Assembly: GCA_036489775.1 (NCBI GenBank) | Contig: DASXFC010000070.1 | Location: 24,210 to 88,209 of the forward strand | Length of the DNA stretch: 64,000 bases | Source: Bog-473 sp036489775 | GTDB taxonomy: Bacteria; Actinomycetota; Acidimicrobiia; Acidimicrobiales; RAAP-2 | Direction: 5' to 3' | Shown: one piece after another, positions 34,372 through 41,953 of the stretch | How the letters are laid out: each line of letters opens with the position of its first letter | Position numbering within the stretch: the stretch's first letter is position 1 | Notes under the pieces: generated by a model | Told to the model about the DNA's origin: nothing | What the model saw: the letters and a program-made list of their open reading frames with translations, nothing else | The model's database searches: none | Translations under genes and position numbers: made by a program

Positions 34372-35223
34372 TTACGGATGTGCCGCATCGGTTCGGTCCG
34401 CCTCACCGACGGCGGCACCGATCAGTGCGGCGGTCCCCACCGGATCGCGCCCCGGCGCACCCTTGCGGGCATGGAACAGGAACTCGACATTGCCGGCCGG
34501 CCCGGTCAGTGGAGAGGCCATGGCCCCCATGATGCCGGTTCCGGTCTCCGAGAGGGCGGACGCCACGCTCTCGAGGACGTCTCGCCAGACCCCCGGGTCC
34601 CGGACGACGCCCTTGCCCCGGGCCACCACAGCCCGTCCGGCCTCGAACTGGGGCTTGACCAGCAACACCAGGTCGGCGCCCTCCTGGGCCAGTGGACCGC
34701 TCAGGGCGGGCAGCACGCTGCGCAGCGAGATAAAGGAGAGATCGGCAGTGACCAGGGGCACCGGCGCAAAGTCCGGGTCGGCGGTGCGCAGGATGTCGAG
34801 GGTCAGGGTGCGGGCGTTGGTGCGCTCGAGCACGATGACGCGGGGATCGACCCGGAGGCGTTGGTCCAGCTGCCCGTGACCCACATCGACGGCGTAGACC
34901 TGAGCCACGCCGCGCTGGAGCAGGCAGTCCGTGAAGCCACCGGTCGAGGCCCCGGCATCGAGGGCGCGCCGGCCCTTGGTGACCACCTCGAAGCGGTCGA
35001 GGGCGGCGTCGAGTTTGCGACCACCGCGGCTGGCGAAAGGCTCGGCCGGGGCCAGCACGAGCAGCGGCTCATCGGCGGCGACCAACCGGGAGGGCTTGTC
35101 GGCCGGCGAGCCACCGACGGTGACCACGCCGGCCGCGATGGCGGCCTGGGCGTCAGCCCGCGTGGGGGCGAGGCCGCGGCGAACGAGTTCAGTATCGAGG
35201 CGCCGGCGGGTGCCGGAGCTCAG
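34372..35223 (-). CDS. tlyA: 16S/23S rRNA 2'-O-methyltransferase TlyA
   Basis: Reading upstream of the GTG at 35127, the same frame encodes RRRLDTELVRRGLAPTRADAQ, the expected S4 domain. The gene should therefore start near 35223, where only a CTG overlapping the previous stop (CTGA) is available. That gives 283 residues, normal for TlyA. The FtsJ fold shows ALDAGASTGGFTDCLL, VYAVDVGHGQL and VLLVKPQFEAGR. The order with nadK and recN matches Rv1694-Rv1696. The CTG start is my inference; if only GTG is used the protein loses its S4 N-terminus. Confidence 0.9.
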   Translation of the reverse strand: MSSGTRRRLDTELVRRGLAPTRADAQAAIAAGVVTVGGSPADKPSRLVAADEPLLVLAPAEPFASRGGRKLDAALDRFEVVTKGRRALDAGASTGGFTDCLLQRGVAQVYAVDVGHGQLDQRLRVDPRVIVLERTNARTLTLDILRTADPDFAPVPLVTADLSFISLRSVLPALSGPLAQEGADLVLLVKPQFEAGRAVVARGKGVVRDPGVWRDVLESVASALSETGTGIMGAMASPLTGPAGNVEFLFHARKGAPGRDPVGTAALIGAAVGEADRTDAAHP

Positions 35224-35816
35224 CCTGCGGCCTTCTTTGCCGCCTTCTTGGCGGGGGCCTTCTTGACCGGCGCCTTTTTGGCGGCTGACTTCTTCGCCGC
35301 GCTGGCCTTCTTGGCCGGGGCCTTCTTGGCGGGTGACTTCTTCGCCGCGCTGGCCTTCTTGGCCGACTTCTTCTTGCCCATGCGCGGCATCACATGCTCG
35401 GCGGCTTCACGCCCTTTGGCGGCAGCGTCCTTGCCGGCCTTGCGCGCCTTGACTGCTTCCTTGCGGGCCGAACTCCCCGCCTTGCGGGCCGAACTCCCGG
35501 CATCCTTGGCCGCGGCGCGGCCAGCATCGGCCGAGCGCTTCAAGAGATCGGAGACCTGGTTGGCCACTGACTCCAACGCCTTGGCATCGATCTTGGAGAG
35601 TTGCGTTGCCACCTCACGCCGCACCGTTTCGATCAGGTGCTCACTCGTCTTCCGGCTGCGATCCACCAAATTGTCCACCCACTCCTGTGCCGACTCGCGC
35701 TGGATGTCGCCAGCGCTGACCAATTCTCGCACGATGTCGTCAGCCTTGGCACGTGTGACGACCCCGAGTACCGACCCCGCTTCGATGTATTTCCGAATCC
35801 GTTCGTTGCCGGGCAT
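35220..35816 (-). CDS. helical protein with lysine/alanine-rich histone-H1-like tail
   Basis: The 198 residues form an N-terminal helical part (about 1-95, phasin-like amphipathic pattern: IRKYIEAGSVLGVVTRAKAD, VDNLVDRSRKTSEHLI) and a basic tail (about 105-198) of AKK/PAKKA/SAKK repeats. Such tails bind DNA non-specifically, as in bacterial histone-H1-like and AlgP proteins; a granule-binding role is the alternative. It sits between tlyA and the HAD phosphatase gene behind an AT-rich region with two palindromes, suggesting its own regulated promoter. The function is unproven. Confidence 0.8.
   Translation of the reverse strand: MPGNERIRKYIEAGSVLGVVTRAKADDIVRELVSAGDIQRESAQEWVDNLVDRSRKTSEHLIETVRREVATQLSKIDAKALESVANQVSDLLKRSADAGRAAAKDAGSSARKAGSSARKEAVKARKAGKDAAAKGREAAEHVMPRMGKKKSAKKASAAKKSPAKKAPAKKASAAKKSAAKKAPVKKAPAKKAAKKAAG
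35225..35390 (-). repeat. Lys/Ala codon repeats encoding the H1-like tail
   Basis: The segment is built of short degenerate units encoding (S/P/A)AKKA, with near-identical blocks at about 35259-35307 and 35319-35361. Expansion and contraction in this tract would change tail length without breaking the frame. Confidence 0.7.
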
Positions 35817-35832
35817 TTCACAAGAGTATCTG

Positions 35833-35870
35833 AAGTGCTAGCTAATAGCAAGCACTTTTCTCTTAGAGAA
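35833..35870. promoter_or_regulatory. two adjacent palindromes upstream of the H1-like gene
   Basis: Positions 35833-35857 form a 25-bp dyad: arms AAGTGCT/AGCACTT and inner arms GCTA/TAGC, symmetric except for single A/A positions and the centre. Directly beside it, TTCTCT-T-AGAGAA (35858-35870) is a perfect 13-bp palindrome. The region is markedly AT-rich against its surroundings. A -10-like GATACT on the minus strand ends eight bases before the H1-like ATG, so the large dyad would cover the -35 zone, as an operator would. A plus-strand terminator is the alternative reading, but no plus-strand gene ends here. Confidence 0.55.
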
Positions 35871-35875
35871 CTTGC

Positions 35876-36688
35876 CTATAGCCCCAGCACGTCACGGACC
35901 AGCGCCGCCAGGTCGGGGGCGATGGTGGCCGGCGGAGGCGTGCCCGGATCGTCCCCCGGGCCGGTGACGCCCGAGAGCACCAAGGCGAACGGGACGGATA
36001 ATTGAGTGGCCAGGGCACCATCGGTCGAGGGGCGGTCCCCCACCATGACCCGTACGTCGCCGGCCCGAGCCGCGATGGCCGAGGCGGTGGGGGCATGCGG
36101 CTTGCCGGCGACTTCGGGCGTGGCGCCTGACGCCGTGGCCACCATGGCCAGGATCGAACCGCCCCCGGGGAGCAGCCCGTCGGGCGTGGGATAGGTCGGG
36201 TCCTCATTGGTGCCGATGAGGCGGGCGCCGGCCCGGATGGCATCGGCGGCCGCGGCCACGTCGTCATGGGTGAAGGTCCTGGTCCAGCCGACCACCACCG
36301 CATCGGCGGGCGGTTCGGTCACCACATTGACCCCGCGGCTCCGCAAGGCCTCACGGACCCCGTCGTCGGCCACCAGCAGGGCGCTGGACCCCACCGGCAG
36401 CAGCCCGGCGGCCACATCGGCCGAGCTCAGGATGTCGTCGTCGGTAGCGGTGATCCCGCACTGACCCAGTCGCTTGTGGAGCTCGGCCCGGGTGGAGGCC
36501 GAATTGTTGGTGGCGAAGAACGTGCGCACGCCGGCACCCCGGAGGGCGGCAATGGCCTGCTCGACCCCCTCAATGGGCTGGCCCATGAGCCAGATCACGC
36601 CATCGAGGTCGATCACCCAGGTGCCAGAAGGGGCCGGCGGCCAGCTTGTCAATGGGGCCGACACCCGTCTGACGTTAGTCACCGTCAT
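35876..36688 (-). CDS. HAD-IIA family phosphatase (NagD/PGP-like)
   Basis: The 270-residue protein has HAD motifs WVIDLDGVIWLMGQP (motif I, DxD), FFATNNSASTRAEL (motif II) and VMVGDRPSTDGALA (motif IV) with the C2A-type cap between. The position beside tlyA corresponds to Rv1692, a glycerol-3-phosphate phosphatase; phosphoglycolate or another small phosphate ester is also possible. Its ATG lies only 11 bases from the ATG of the divergent gene at 36700, so at least one of the two must have a leaderless or internal start. Confidence 0.88.
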   Translation of the reverse strand: MTVTNVRRVSAPLTSWPPAPSGTWVIDLDGVIWLMGQPIEGVEQAIAALRGAGVRTFFATNNSASTRAELHKRLGQCGITATDDDILSSADVAAGLLPVGSSALLVADDGVREALRSRGVNVVTEPPADAVVVGWTRTFTHDDVAAAADAIRAGARLIGTNEDPTYPTPDGLLPGGGSILAMVATASGATPEVAGKPHAPTASAIAARAGDVRVMVGDRPSTDGALATQLSVPFALVLSGVTGPGDDPGTPPPATIAPDLAALVRDVLGL

Positions 36689-36699
36689 ACTGGGCCTTC

Positions 36700-37071
36700 A
36701 TGGGTCACCTCCGAATTGATGGGGTCGAGCTGGTGCTGGCACTGAGCCGGCTGGAAAAGCTCGAGGCATTGCACGGCGATGTGCGCCTCCCCCTCGACAA
36801 GGTGCGCGACGTCCGGGTGGTGCTCGACCCCTGGAGCGAGCTGCGCGGGGTTCGGGCCCCGGGCACCGGTATCCCCCGGGTCATCGCCATGGGATCGCGA
36901 CGCAGCAGCTTCGGCAAAGACTTCGCCGCCGTCCACGGCGCCGGCTCGGCCGTGGTGGTGGACCTCTGCAGCGAAGCGCGGTACCACCGCCTGGTGGTCA
37001 CGGACGAGAACGCCCAGCGGGTGGCGGACGACATCGACTCGGCCCGCCACACCTTGCCTCTCCCGGGCTGA
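36700..37071 (+). CDS. conserved hypothetical protein (PH-like fold possible)
   Basis: The 123-residue soluble protein alternates short strands (LRIDGVELVLALSRLEKLEAL, VRDVRVVLDPWSEL) and ends with a helix (ENAQRVADDIDSAR), a pattern like small actinobacterial PH-like proteins. I do not recognise a specific family. CATACT eight bases before the ATG resembles a -10 element and would give a leaderless transcript. It is monocistronic, and convergent with the acyl-CoA dehydrogenase gene. Confidence 0.65.
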   Translation: MGHLRIDGVELVLALSRLEKLEALHGDVRLPLDKVRDVRVVLDPWSELRGVRAPGTGIPRVIAMGSRRSSFGKDFAAVHGAGSAVVVDLCSEARYHRLVVTDENAQRVADDIDSARHTLPLPG

Positions 37072-37105
37072 CTCGCCCGGATCGGTGCGTCGGTTCCGGC
37101 TTGGA

Positions 37106-38248
37106 TCAGCGGGCCAGGTGCCGGGCGATCAGCAAGCGCTGAATCTGGTTGGTGCCTTCGAAGATCTGCATGACCTTGGCGTCACGCATGTAGCGCTCCA
37201 ACGGGAAGTCCTCGGTGTAGCCGTAACCGCCGAGGACTTGCACGGCGTCGGTCGTCACTTTCATCGCGGCGTCGCTGCAGATCAGCTTGGCCACGCTGGC
37301 TTCCCGGCTGTAACTGCGACCGAGATCCCGGCGGCGGGCCGCGTGGAGGTAGGTGGCCCGGGCCGAGTCCACCGCGGCGCCCATGTCGGCCAGCAAGAAA
37401 CCCAGACCCTGGTGCTCGATGATCGGCTTGCCGAACGAGGTGCGGTCCTTGGCGTAGGTGATGGCCTCATCGAGGGCGCGCTGGGCCAATCCGGTAGCCA
37501 CGGCGGAGATGCCGAGCCGTCCACTGTCCAGCGCGCTGAACGCGATCTCGAGACCCTGGCCTTCGCGACCGATCCGCGCCTCCTCGCTGACCAGAGCGCC
37601 GTCGAAGTGAGCGGTGGTGGTCGGGATCCCGTGCAGGCCCATCTTGCGCTCGGGCGCCCCGAAGGAGAGCCCATCGGTGTCGGCCGGCACGATGAAGCAC
37701 GAGATACCGCCGCTGCTGCCCTCGCCGGTCCGGGCGAAGGTGGTGTAGAAGTCAGCCTTGGAACCGTTGGTGATCCAGGCCTTGGTGCCGTCGATCCGGT
37801 AGCCGCCGTCGACTCGCACGGCCTTGGTGTTGACGTTGGCGGCATCGGAACCGGATTGCGGTTCGCTCAAGCTGTAGGCACCGACGCGCTCCCCGCTCAG
37901 GATGGCCGGCAACAGGCGCGCCTTCTGCTCTTCGCTGCCGAAGGTCACGATGGGGTGGGTGGCCAGGCCGTGCACGCTGACCGCCACGGCCACGGCGGCC
38001 CAGCGAGCCCCGAACTCCTCGATCACCTGGAGGTAGACCTCGAAGGGCTGGGCGCCGCCGCCGAACTCCTCGGGCCAGGGCAACCCGAGCAGACCGGCCT
38101 TTCCGAGTAGGGCGAAGAGTCCCTCGGGGTATGAATCGGCGGTCAGGTTCTGTGCCACCCGCGGCTCGAGCTCGCGGTCGGCGATGTCCCGGGCTAGTTC
38201 AAGCAGCTGCTCGGCTTCGGGGCTGGGCAGGATGCGGTCGACGGTCAC
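37106..38248 (-). CDS. acyl-CoA dehydrogenase
   Basis: The 380-residue flavoenzyme introduces the alpha-beta double bond into an acyl-CoA. Family signatures are complete: YSLSEPQSGSDAANV (FAD/substrate loop) near 130, WITNGSKADFY near 155, and the C-terminal QIFEGTNQIQRLL with the catalytic Glu near 365. Being immediately downstream of a branched-chain 2-oxoacid dehydrogenase operon suggests short branched acyl-CoA as substrate, an inference from context. Confidence 0.93.
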   Translation of the reverse strand: MTVDRILPSPEAEQLLELARDIADRELEPRVAQNLTADSYPEGLFALLGKAGLLGLPWPEEFGGGAQPFEVYLQVIEEFGARWAAVAVAVSVHGLATHPIVTFGSEEQKARLLPAILSGERVGAYSLSEPQSGSDAANVNTKAVRVDGGYRIDGTKAWITNGSKADFYTTFARTGEGSSGGISCFIVPADTDGLSFGAPERKMGLHGIPTTTAHFDGALVSEEARIGREGQGLEIAFSALDSGRLGISAVATGLAQRALDEAITYAKDRTSFGKPIIEHQGLGFLLADMGAAVDSARATYLHAARRRDLGRSYSREASVAKLICSDAAMKVTTDAVQVLGGYGYTEDFPLERYMRDAKVMQIFEGTNQIQRLLIARHLAR

Positions 38249-38295
38249 GCCGGCATCGTACCGAGGACCTGGTGGGCGGCTTTGCTCGCGTCGGG

Positions 38296-39579
38296 TCAGC
38301 TCAAAGCGAGCATGGCGGTGGGGTCGGCCAGCATGCCGGCTACCGCGGCCAGGAAGCGTGAGCCCTCGGCGCCATCGACCAGGCGGTGATCGAACGAGAG
38401 GCTCAACGTCATCACCTGGCGCAGGGCGATTTCCCCGCGGTACTCCCAGGGTTGGCGGCGTACCGCCCCGACGCAGAGGATGGCGGCTTCGCCTGGGTTG
38501 AGAATCGGTGTGCCGCCGTCCACCCCGAAGACCCCGATGTTGGTGATGGTGATAGTGCCCCCGCTCAGGTCGGCCGGAGTGGTGGTGCCGTCGCGGGCGG
38601 TGGCGGTCAGCGTGCCGAGCGCGGCGGCCAGTTGGCGCAGCGTCATGGCGTGGGCGTCCTTGATGTTCGGCACGATTAGGCCGCGTTCGGTGGCGACGGC
38701 AATACCCAGATTGACGTAGTGCTTAGTGACGATCTCCTGGTGCTCCTCGTCCCACGAAGAGTTCAAGCTCGGATTGTCGCCCAGTGCCAGCAGGAGCGCC
38801 TTGGTGATGACGGCCAGCGGGGTGAGTCGTGCGCCTTCGAAAACCTGATGCACTCGCAGGTGCTCGACCAGTTCCATGGTCGGTGTCACGTCGACGGTGA
38901 CGAACTCGGTCACGTGCGGTGCGGTGAAGGCGCTGCGCACCATGGCGGCTGCGGTGTGCTTACGCACCCCCTTGATCGGCACCCGCGTCTCACGCTCGTT
39001 CGAGGTGCGCTCACCCGAGGGCGGCGGCGGGGCCAGACCACCGGCATGCTGCTCGACGTCCTCGCGGGTGATCAGGCCGTCGGGACCGCTTCCCCGCACC
39101 TGGGTCAGGTCGATACCTTTCACCCGAGCCATGTAGCGCACCGGCGGCTTGGCCAATGGACGAACCGGTGGCGGTGTGGCCACGGCCTCGGCCAAGGCCT
39201 CGGGAACCGCAATCGGTGGAGACGGCGGCGCGGTCACGGATCCGGCCCCGGCCCGTCCCCTACGGTGGCGCCGGCTGGCTGGCGCCGCGGACGGGCCGTA
39301 TCCCACCAGTGTCGCCACCTTCTCCTCGACATCGCCCGACTCCGTCTCGATGGCAATGAGCGGGCTGCCCACCTCCACCGTGCTGCCGGCTTCGGCCAGC
39401 AATGCGGTCACCGTGCCGGCGAACGGGCTGGGCAACTCGATCACGGCCTTCTCGGTCTCGACCTCGGCAATGGCCTGGTTCAAGGTGATGACGTCCCCCA
39501 CCGCAACCAGCCAGGAGACGATCTCCGCCTCGGTCAGGCCCTCGCCCAGATCGGGCAAGCGGAACTGCTGCGCGCTCAT
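38296..39579 (-). CDS. bkdC: 2-oxoacid dehydrogenase E2 component (dihydrolipoyl acyltransferase)
   Basis: ATG 39579 (MSAQQFRLPDLGEGL) overlaps the E1 beta stop and gives 427 residues. One lipoyl domain (residues 1-80, lipoylated Lys in EVETEKAVIEL), a peripheral-subunit-binding domain (about 150-185, ARVKGIDLTQVRGSGPDG) and a catalytic acyltransferase domain (200-427, ending with LSFDHRLVDGAEG, catalytic His) are in order. It forms the complex core with E1 and an E3 that is not encoded here. Confidence 0.93.
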   Translation of the reverse strand: MSAQQFRLPDLGEGLTEAEIVSWLVAVGDVITLNQAIAEVETEKAVIELPSPFAGTVTALLAEAGSTVEVGSPLIAIETESGDVEEKVATLVGYGPSAAPASRRHRRGRAGAGSVTAPPSPPIAVPEALAEAVATPPPVRPLAKPPVRYMARVKGIDLTQVRGSGPDGLITREDVEQHAGGLAPPPPSGERTSNERETRVPIKGVRKHTAAAMVRSAFTAPHVTEFVTVDVTPTMELVEHLRVHQVFEGARLTPLAVITKALLLALGDNPSLNSSWDEEHQEIVTKHYVNLGIAVATERGLIVPNIKDAHAMTLRQLAAALGTLTATARDGTTTPADLSGGTITITNIGVFGVDGGTPILNPGEAAILCVGAVRRQPWEYRGEIALRQVMTLSLSFDHRLVDGAEGSRFLAAVAGMLADPTAMLALS

Positions 39580-40556
39580 GTGGCCAACGACCGGTCCACC
39601 GCATCGAGGATGCGATCGGCGTCGGGCAGATAATGACCTTCGAGCTTGGCCGGCGGGTACGGCGTGCCGAAACCACCGACACGCAACACCGGCGCTTCGA
39701 GATGGAAGAAGCAACGTTCACTGATGCGGGCGGCGATCTCGGCCCCCAGGCCCATGAAGACCGAAGCTTCGTGGGCCACCACCAAACGACCCGTCTTCTT
39801 GACCGAGGTCTCGAGCGTCTCGACGTCGAAGGGAGCGAGTGAGCGCAGGTCGATCACTTCGAGCGAGATGCCTTCCTCGGCTGCGATGCGGGCCGCGAAC
39901 AGCGCCACCGCCACCAGGGGGCCGTAGGTGGCGACGGTCACGTCGGTCCCCTCTACCATCACCCGAGCCTGGTGCAGCGGGGCGCCCTCGCCCGAGACGG
40001 TGGGGTCGACTTCGCCCTTCTCCCAGTAGCGACGCTTCGGCTCGAAGAACAGCACCGGGTCGTCTGAGGCGATGGCCTGCTGGATCATTAGGTAGGCGTC
40101 GGCCGGGTTGGAGCACGACACCACCCGCAGGCCGGCGGTGTGAGCAAAGTAGGCCTCGGGTGATTCGCTGTGATGTTCGACCGCACCGATGCCACCGCCG
40201 AAGGGCACCCGGATGGTGATCGGCAAGCTAACCATGCCCTGGGTTCGGTAGTGCAGCTTGGCCACTTGCGACACAATTTGATCGAAGGCTGGATAGATGA
40301 ATCCGTCGAACTGGATCTCGCACACCGGCCGGTAGCCGCGCATGGCCAGGCCGATGGCGGTGCCGATGATGCCCGACTCGGCCAGCGGCGTGTCGATGAC
40401 GCGGCGGGGACCGAAGTCCTGCTGCAAGCCTTCGGTCACCCGGAAGACGCCGCCGAGCTTGCCGATGTCCTCCCCCATCAACACGACTTTGTGGTCGTCT
40501 TCCATGGCGCGGCGCAAGCCCGCGTTGATGGCCTTACTCAGAGCCATGGTCGGCAT
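39576..40556 (-). CDS. bkdB: 2-oxoacid dehydrogenase E1 beta subunit
   Basis: The 326-residue protein carries the transketolase pyrimidine-binding and C-terminal domains of E1 beta: VVLMGEDIGKLGGVFRVTEGL, VIDTPLAESGIIGTAIGLA, and FEPKRRYW. The C-terminus has GRLVVAHEASVFMGLGAEIAA, shortened to LVVAHEASVFMGLG. It pairs with the upstream alpha subunit. One-base and four-base overlaps tie the three genes, so subunits should be made in equal ratio. Confidence 0.94.
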   Translation of the reverse strand: MPTMALSKAINAGLRRAMEDDHKVVLMGEDIGKLGGVFRVTEGLQQDFGPRRVIDTPLAESGIIGTAIGLAMRGYRPVCEIQFDGFIYPAFDQIVSQVAKLHYRTQGMVSLPITIRVPFGGGIGAVEHHSESPEAYFAHTAGLRVVSCSNPADAYLMIQQAIASDDPVLFFEPKRRYWEKGEVDPTVSGEGAPLHQARVMVEGTDVTVATYGPLVAVALFAARIAAEEGISLEVIDLRSLAPFDVETLETSVKKTGRLVVAHEASVFMGLGAEIAARISERCFFHLEAPVLRVGGFGTPYPPAKLEGHYLPDADRILDAVDRSLAT

Positions 40557-41701
40557 CAGGCCGATTCCCCTTCGTCCTCGAAGCCGGCCAGGTACTGGGC
40601 GTAGTCAGCCCGTTCCTGCTCGACCAGCGGATGGGATCCGGCGTAGACGTGATCGAAGAGGCTGAGCGGCTCGGGTTCGACCGTGCCCAGGCAGCCACGG
40701 CGTAGTGCGGCCGCGGTGGTGTCGGCCGCGGCCGCGACGTCGTCAGCGAAGGCTTCATCGTAGTGACCCTCGGCTTCGAGCAGGGTGCGGACCCGGCTCA
40801 GTGGATCCTTGGCCCGCCACGTCTCCTCCTCCTCCGCCGACCGGTAGCGCGTCGGGTCGTCAGAGGTGGTGTGCGGACCCATCCGATAGGTCACTGCCTC
40901 GATCAGGCTCGGGCCTTGTCCGGCCCTGGCCCGGGCCAGCGCTTGGCGGGTGACGGCCAGCACCGCCAGTACGTCGTTGCCGTCGACCTGGTAGGCGGGA
41001 ATGCCGTAACCCTCCCCGCGCTGGGCGATGGAAGTGTGCGACTGCAGATGGACCGGTTCGGAGATGGCGTACTGGTTGTTCTGGCAGAAGAAGACGACCG
41101 GAGCACCGAAGCTGGCGGCGAAGCCGAACGCCTCGGAGATGTCGCCTTGACTGGTGGCGCCGTCACCGAAGTAAGCGATGGTGGCCACGTCGGAGCCATC
41201 GAGCATGGTGCCCATGGCGTACCCTGTGGCGTGCAGGGCCTGGGAGCCCACGATGATGGCGGGCGTGGACAGCCCGTACTGCTCGGGGTCCCAACCCGAG
41301 TGGGCCGAGCCACGCCAGAGACGGAGCATCTTGGTCGGCTCGACCCCCCTGCAGTACGCCACTCCGTGCTCCCGATAACTCAAGAACGCGAAGTCGTCGC
41401 TCTGCAGAGCCCGCGCCGATCCCACCTGGGCCGCTTCCTGGCCCAGCAGCGGGGCCCACAGACACAGCTCCCCCTGACGCTGCAGGGCGGTGGCCTCAGA
41501 GTCGATGCGCCGGATGACCACCAGGTCGCGGTACAGGTCGCGCAGCTCCGACCCGCCGACGTCCTCCACCAGGGGGGCAAAGGGCGAGCCATCGGTGCGG
41601 ACGCCCTCGGGCGTGATCAGCTGCACCAGCTGGCCGGGGACGCCGACCCACTCTTGGATATTGGGTTGGATGACCACCGGCCTGGCCTCGATGGCAGCCA
41701 T
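40556..41701 (-). CDS. bkdA: 2-oxoacid dehydrogenase E1 alpha subunit
   Basis: ATG 41701 (MAAIEARPVVIQ) is preferred over a TTG three codons upstream; a GGAGG lies 11 bases before it. The 381-residue subunit has the thiamine diphosphate motif GDGATSQGDISEAFG, ending in FFCQNN (residues about 185-215), and the phosphorylation-loop-like RMGPHTTSDDPTRYR. The N-terminal half closely follows the pattern of mycobacterial BkdA/PdhA (VRRIDSEATALQRQGEL, here IRRIDSEATALQRQGEL). This favours branched-chain substrates, though pyruvate is not excluded. Confidence 0.92.
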   Translation of the reverse strand: MAAIEARPVVIQPNIQEWVGVPGQLVQLITPEGVRTDGSPFAPLVEDVGGSELRDLYRDLVVIRRIDSEATALQRQGELCLWAPLLGQEAAQVGSARALQSDDFAFLSYREHGVAYCRGVEPTKMLRLWRGSAHSGWDPEQYGLSTPAIIVGSQALHATGYAMGTMLDGSDVATIAYFGDGATSQGDISEAFGFAASFGAPVVFFCQNNQYAISEPVHLQSHTSIAQRGEGYGIPAYQVDGNDVLAVLAVTRQALARARAGQGPSLIEAVTYRMGPHTTSDDPTRYRSAEEEETWRAKDPLSRVRTLLEAEGHYDEAFADDVAAAADTTAAALRRGCLGTVEPEPLSLFDHVYAGSHPLVEQERADYAQYLAGFEDEGESA

Positions 41702-41723
41702 ATTCCCCAATTCCTCCCCTGGT

Positions 41724-41740
41724 ATCCGGCGGCTCCGGAT
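41724..41740. promoter_or_regulatory. dyad in the leader of the 2-oxoacid dehydrogenase operon
   Basis: ATCCGG-CGGCT-CCGGAT is a perfect 6-bp inverted repeat 23 bases upstream of the E1 alpha ATG, next to the Shine-Dalgarno. It could be an operator or leader hairpin controlling the catabolic operon. The rest of the 252-base region up to the transpeptidase gene has no recognisable gene. Confidence 0.35.
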
Positions 41741-41953
41741 GGAACCACCCTTGCCTATGTGACCATGAAGTGGGGCGTTGGAGCAGGAATTCAGCGAGAT
41801 ACTGCACTCTGACCCGCTGGAGTCGTGGCCATAAGCACAGTTTGCGCATTAGATCGCCGCTGGCGCCATCGGTCCACTCCGACCAAGTCGCCCCGAAGGC
41901 GAATATGGTTCACGCCAGCAGTTTCTTGACGGCATTCCGGCTCGCCGGCCCGA

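Noticed and set aside
35833..35864. Intrinsic terminator reading of the palindrome followed by TTTT on the plus strand
   Set aside because: No plus-strand gene ends here, and on the minus strand no T-run follows; an operator is more likely.
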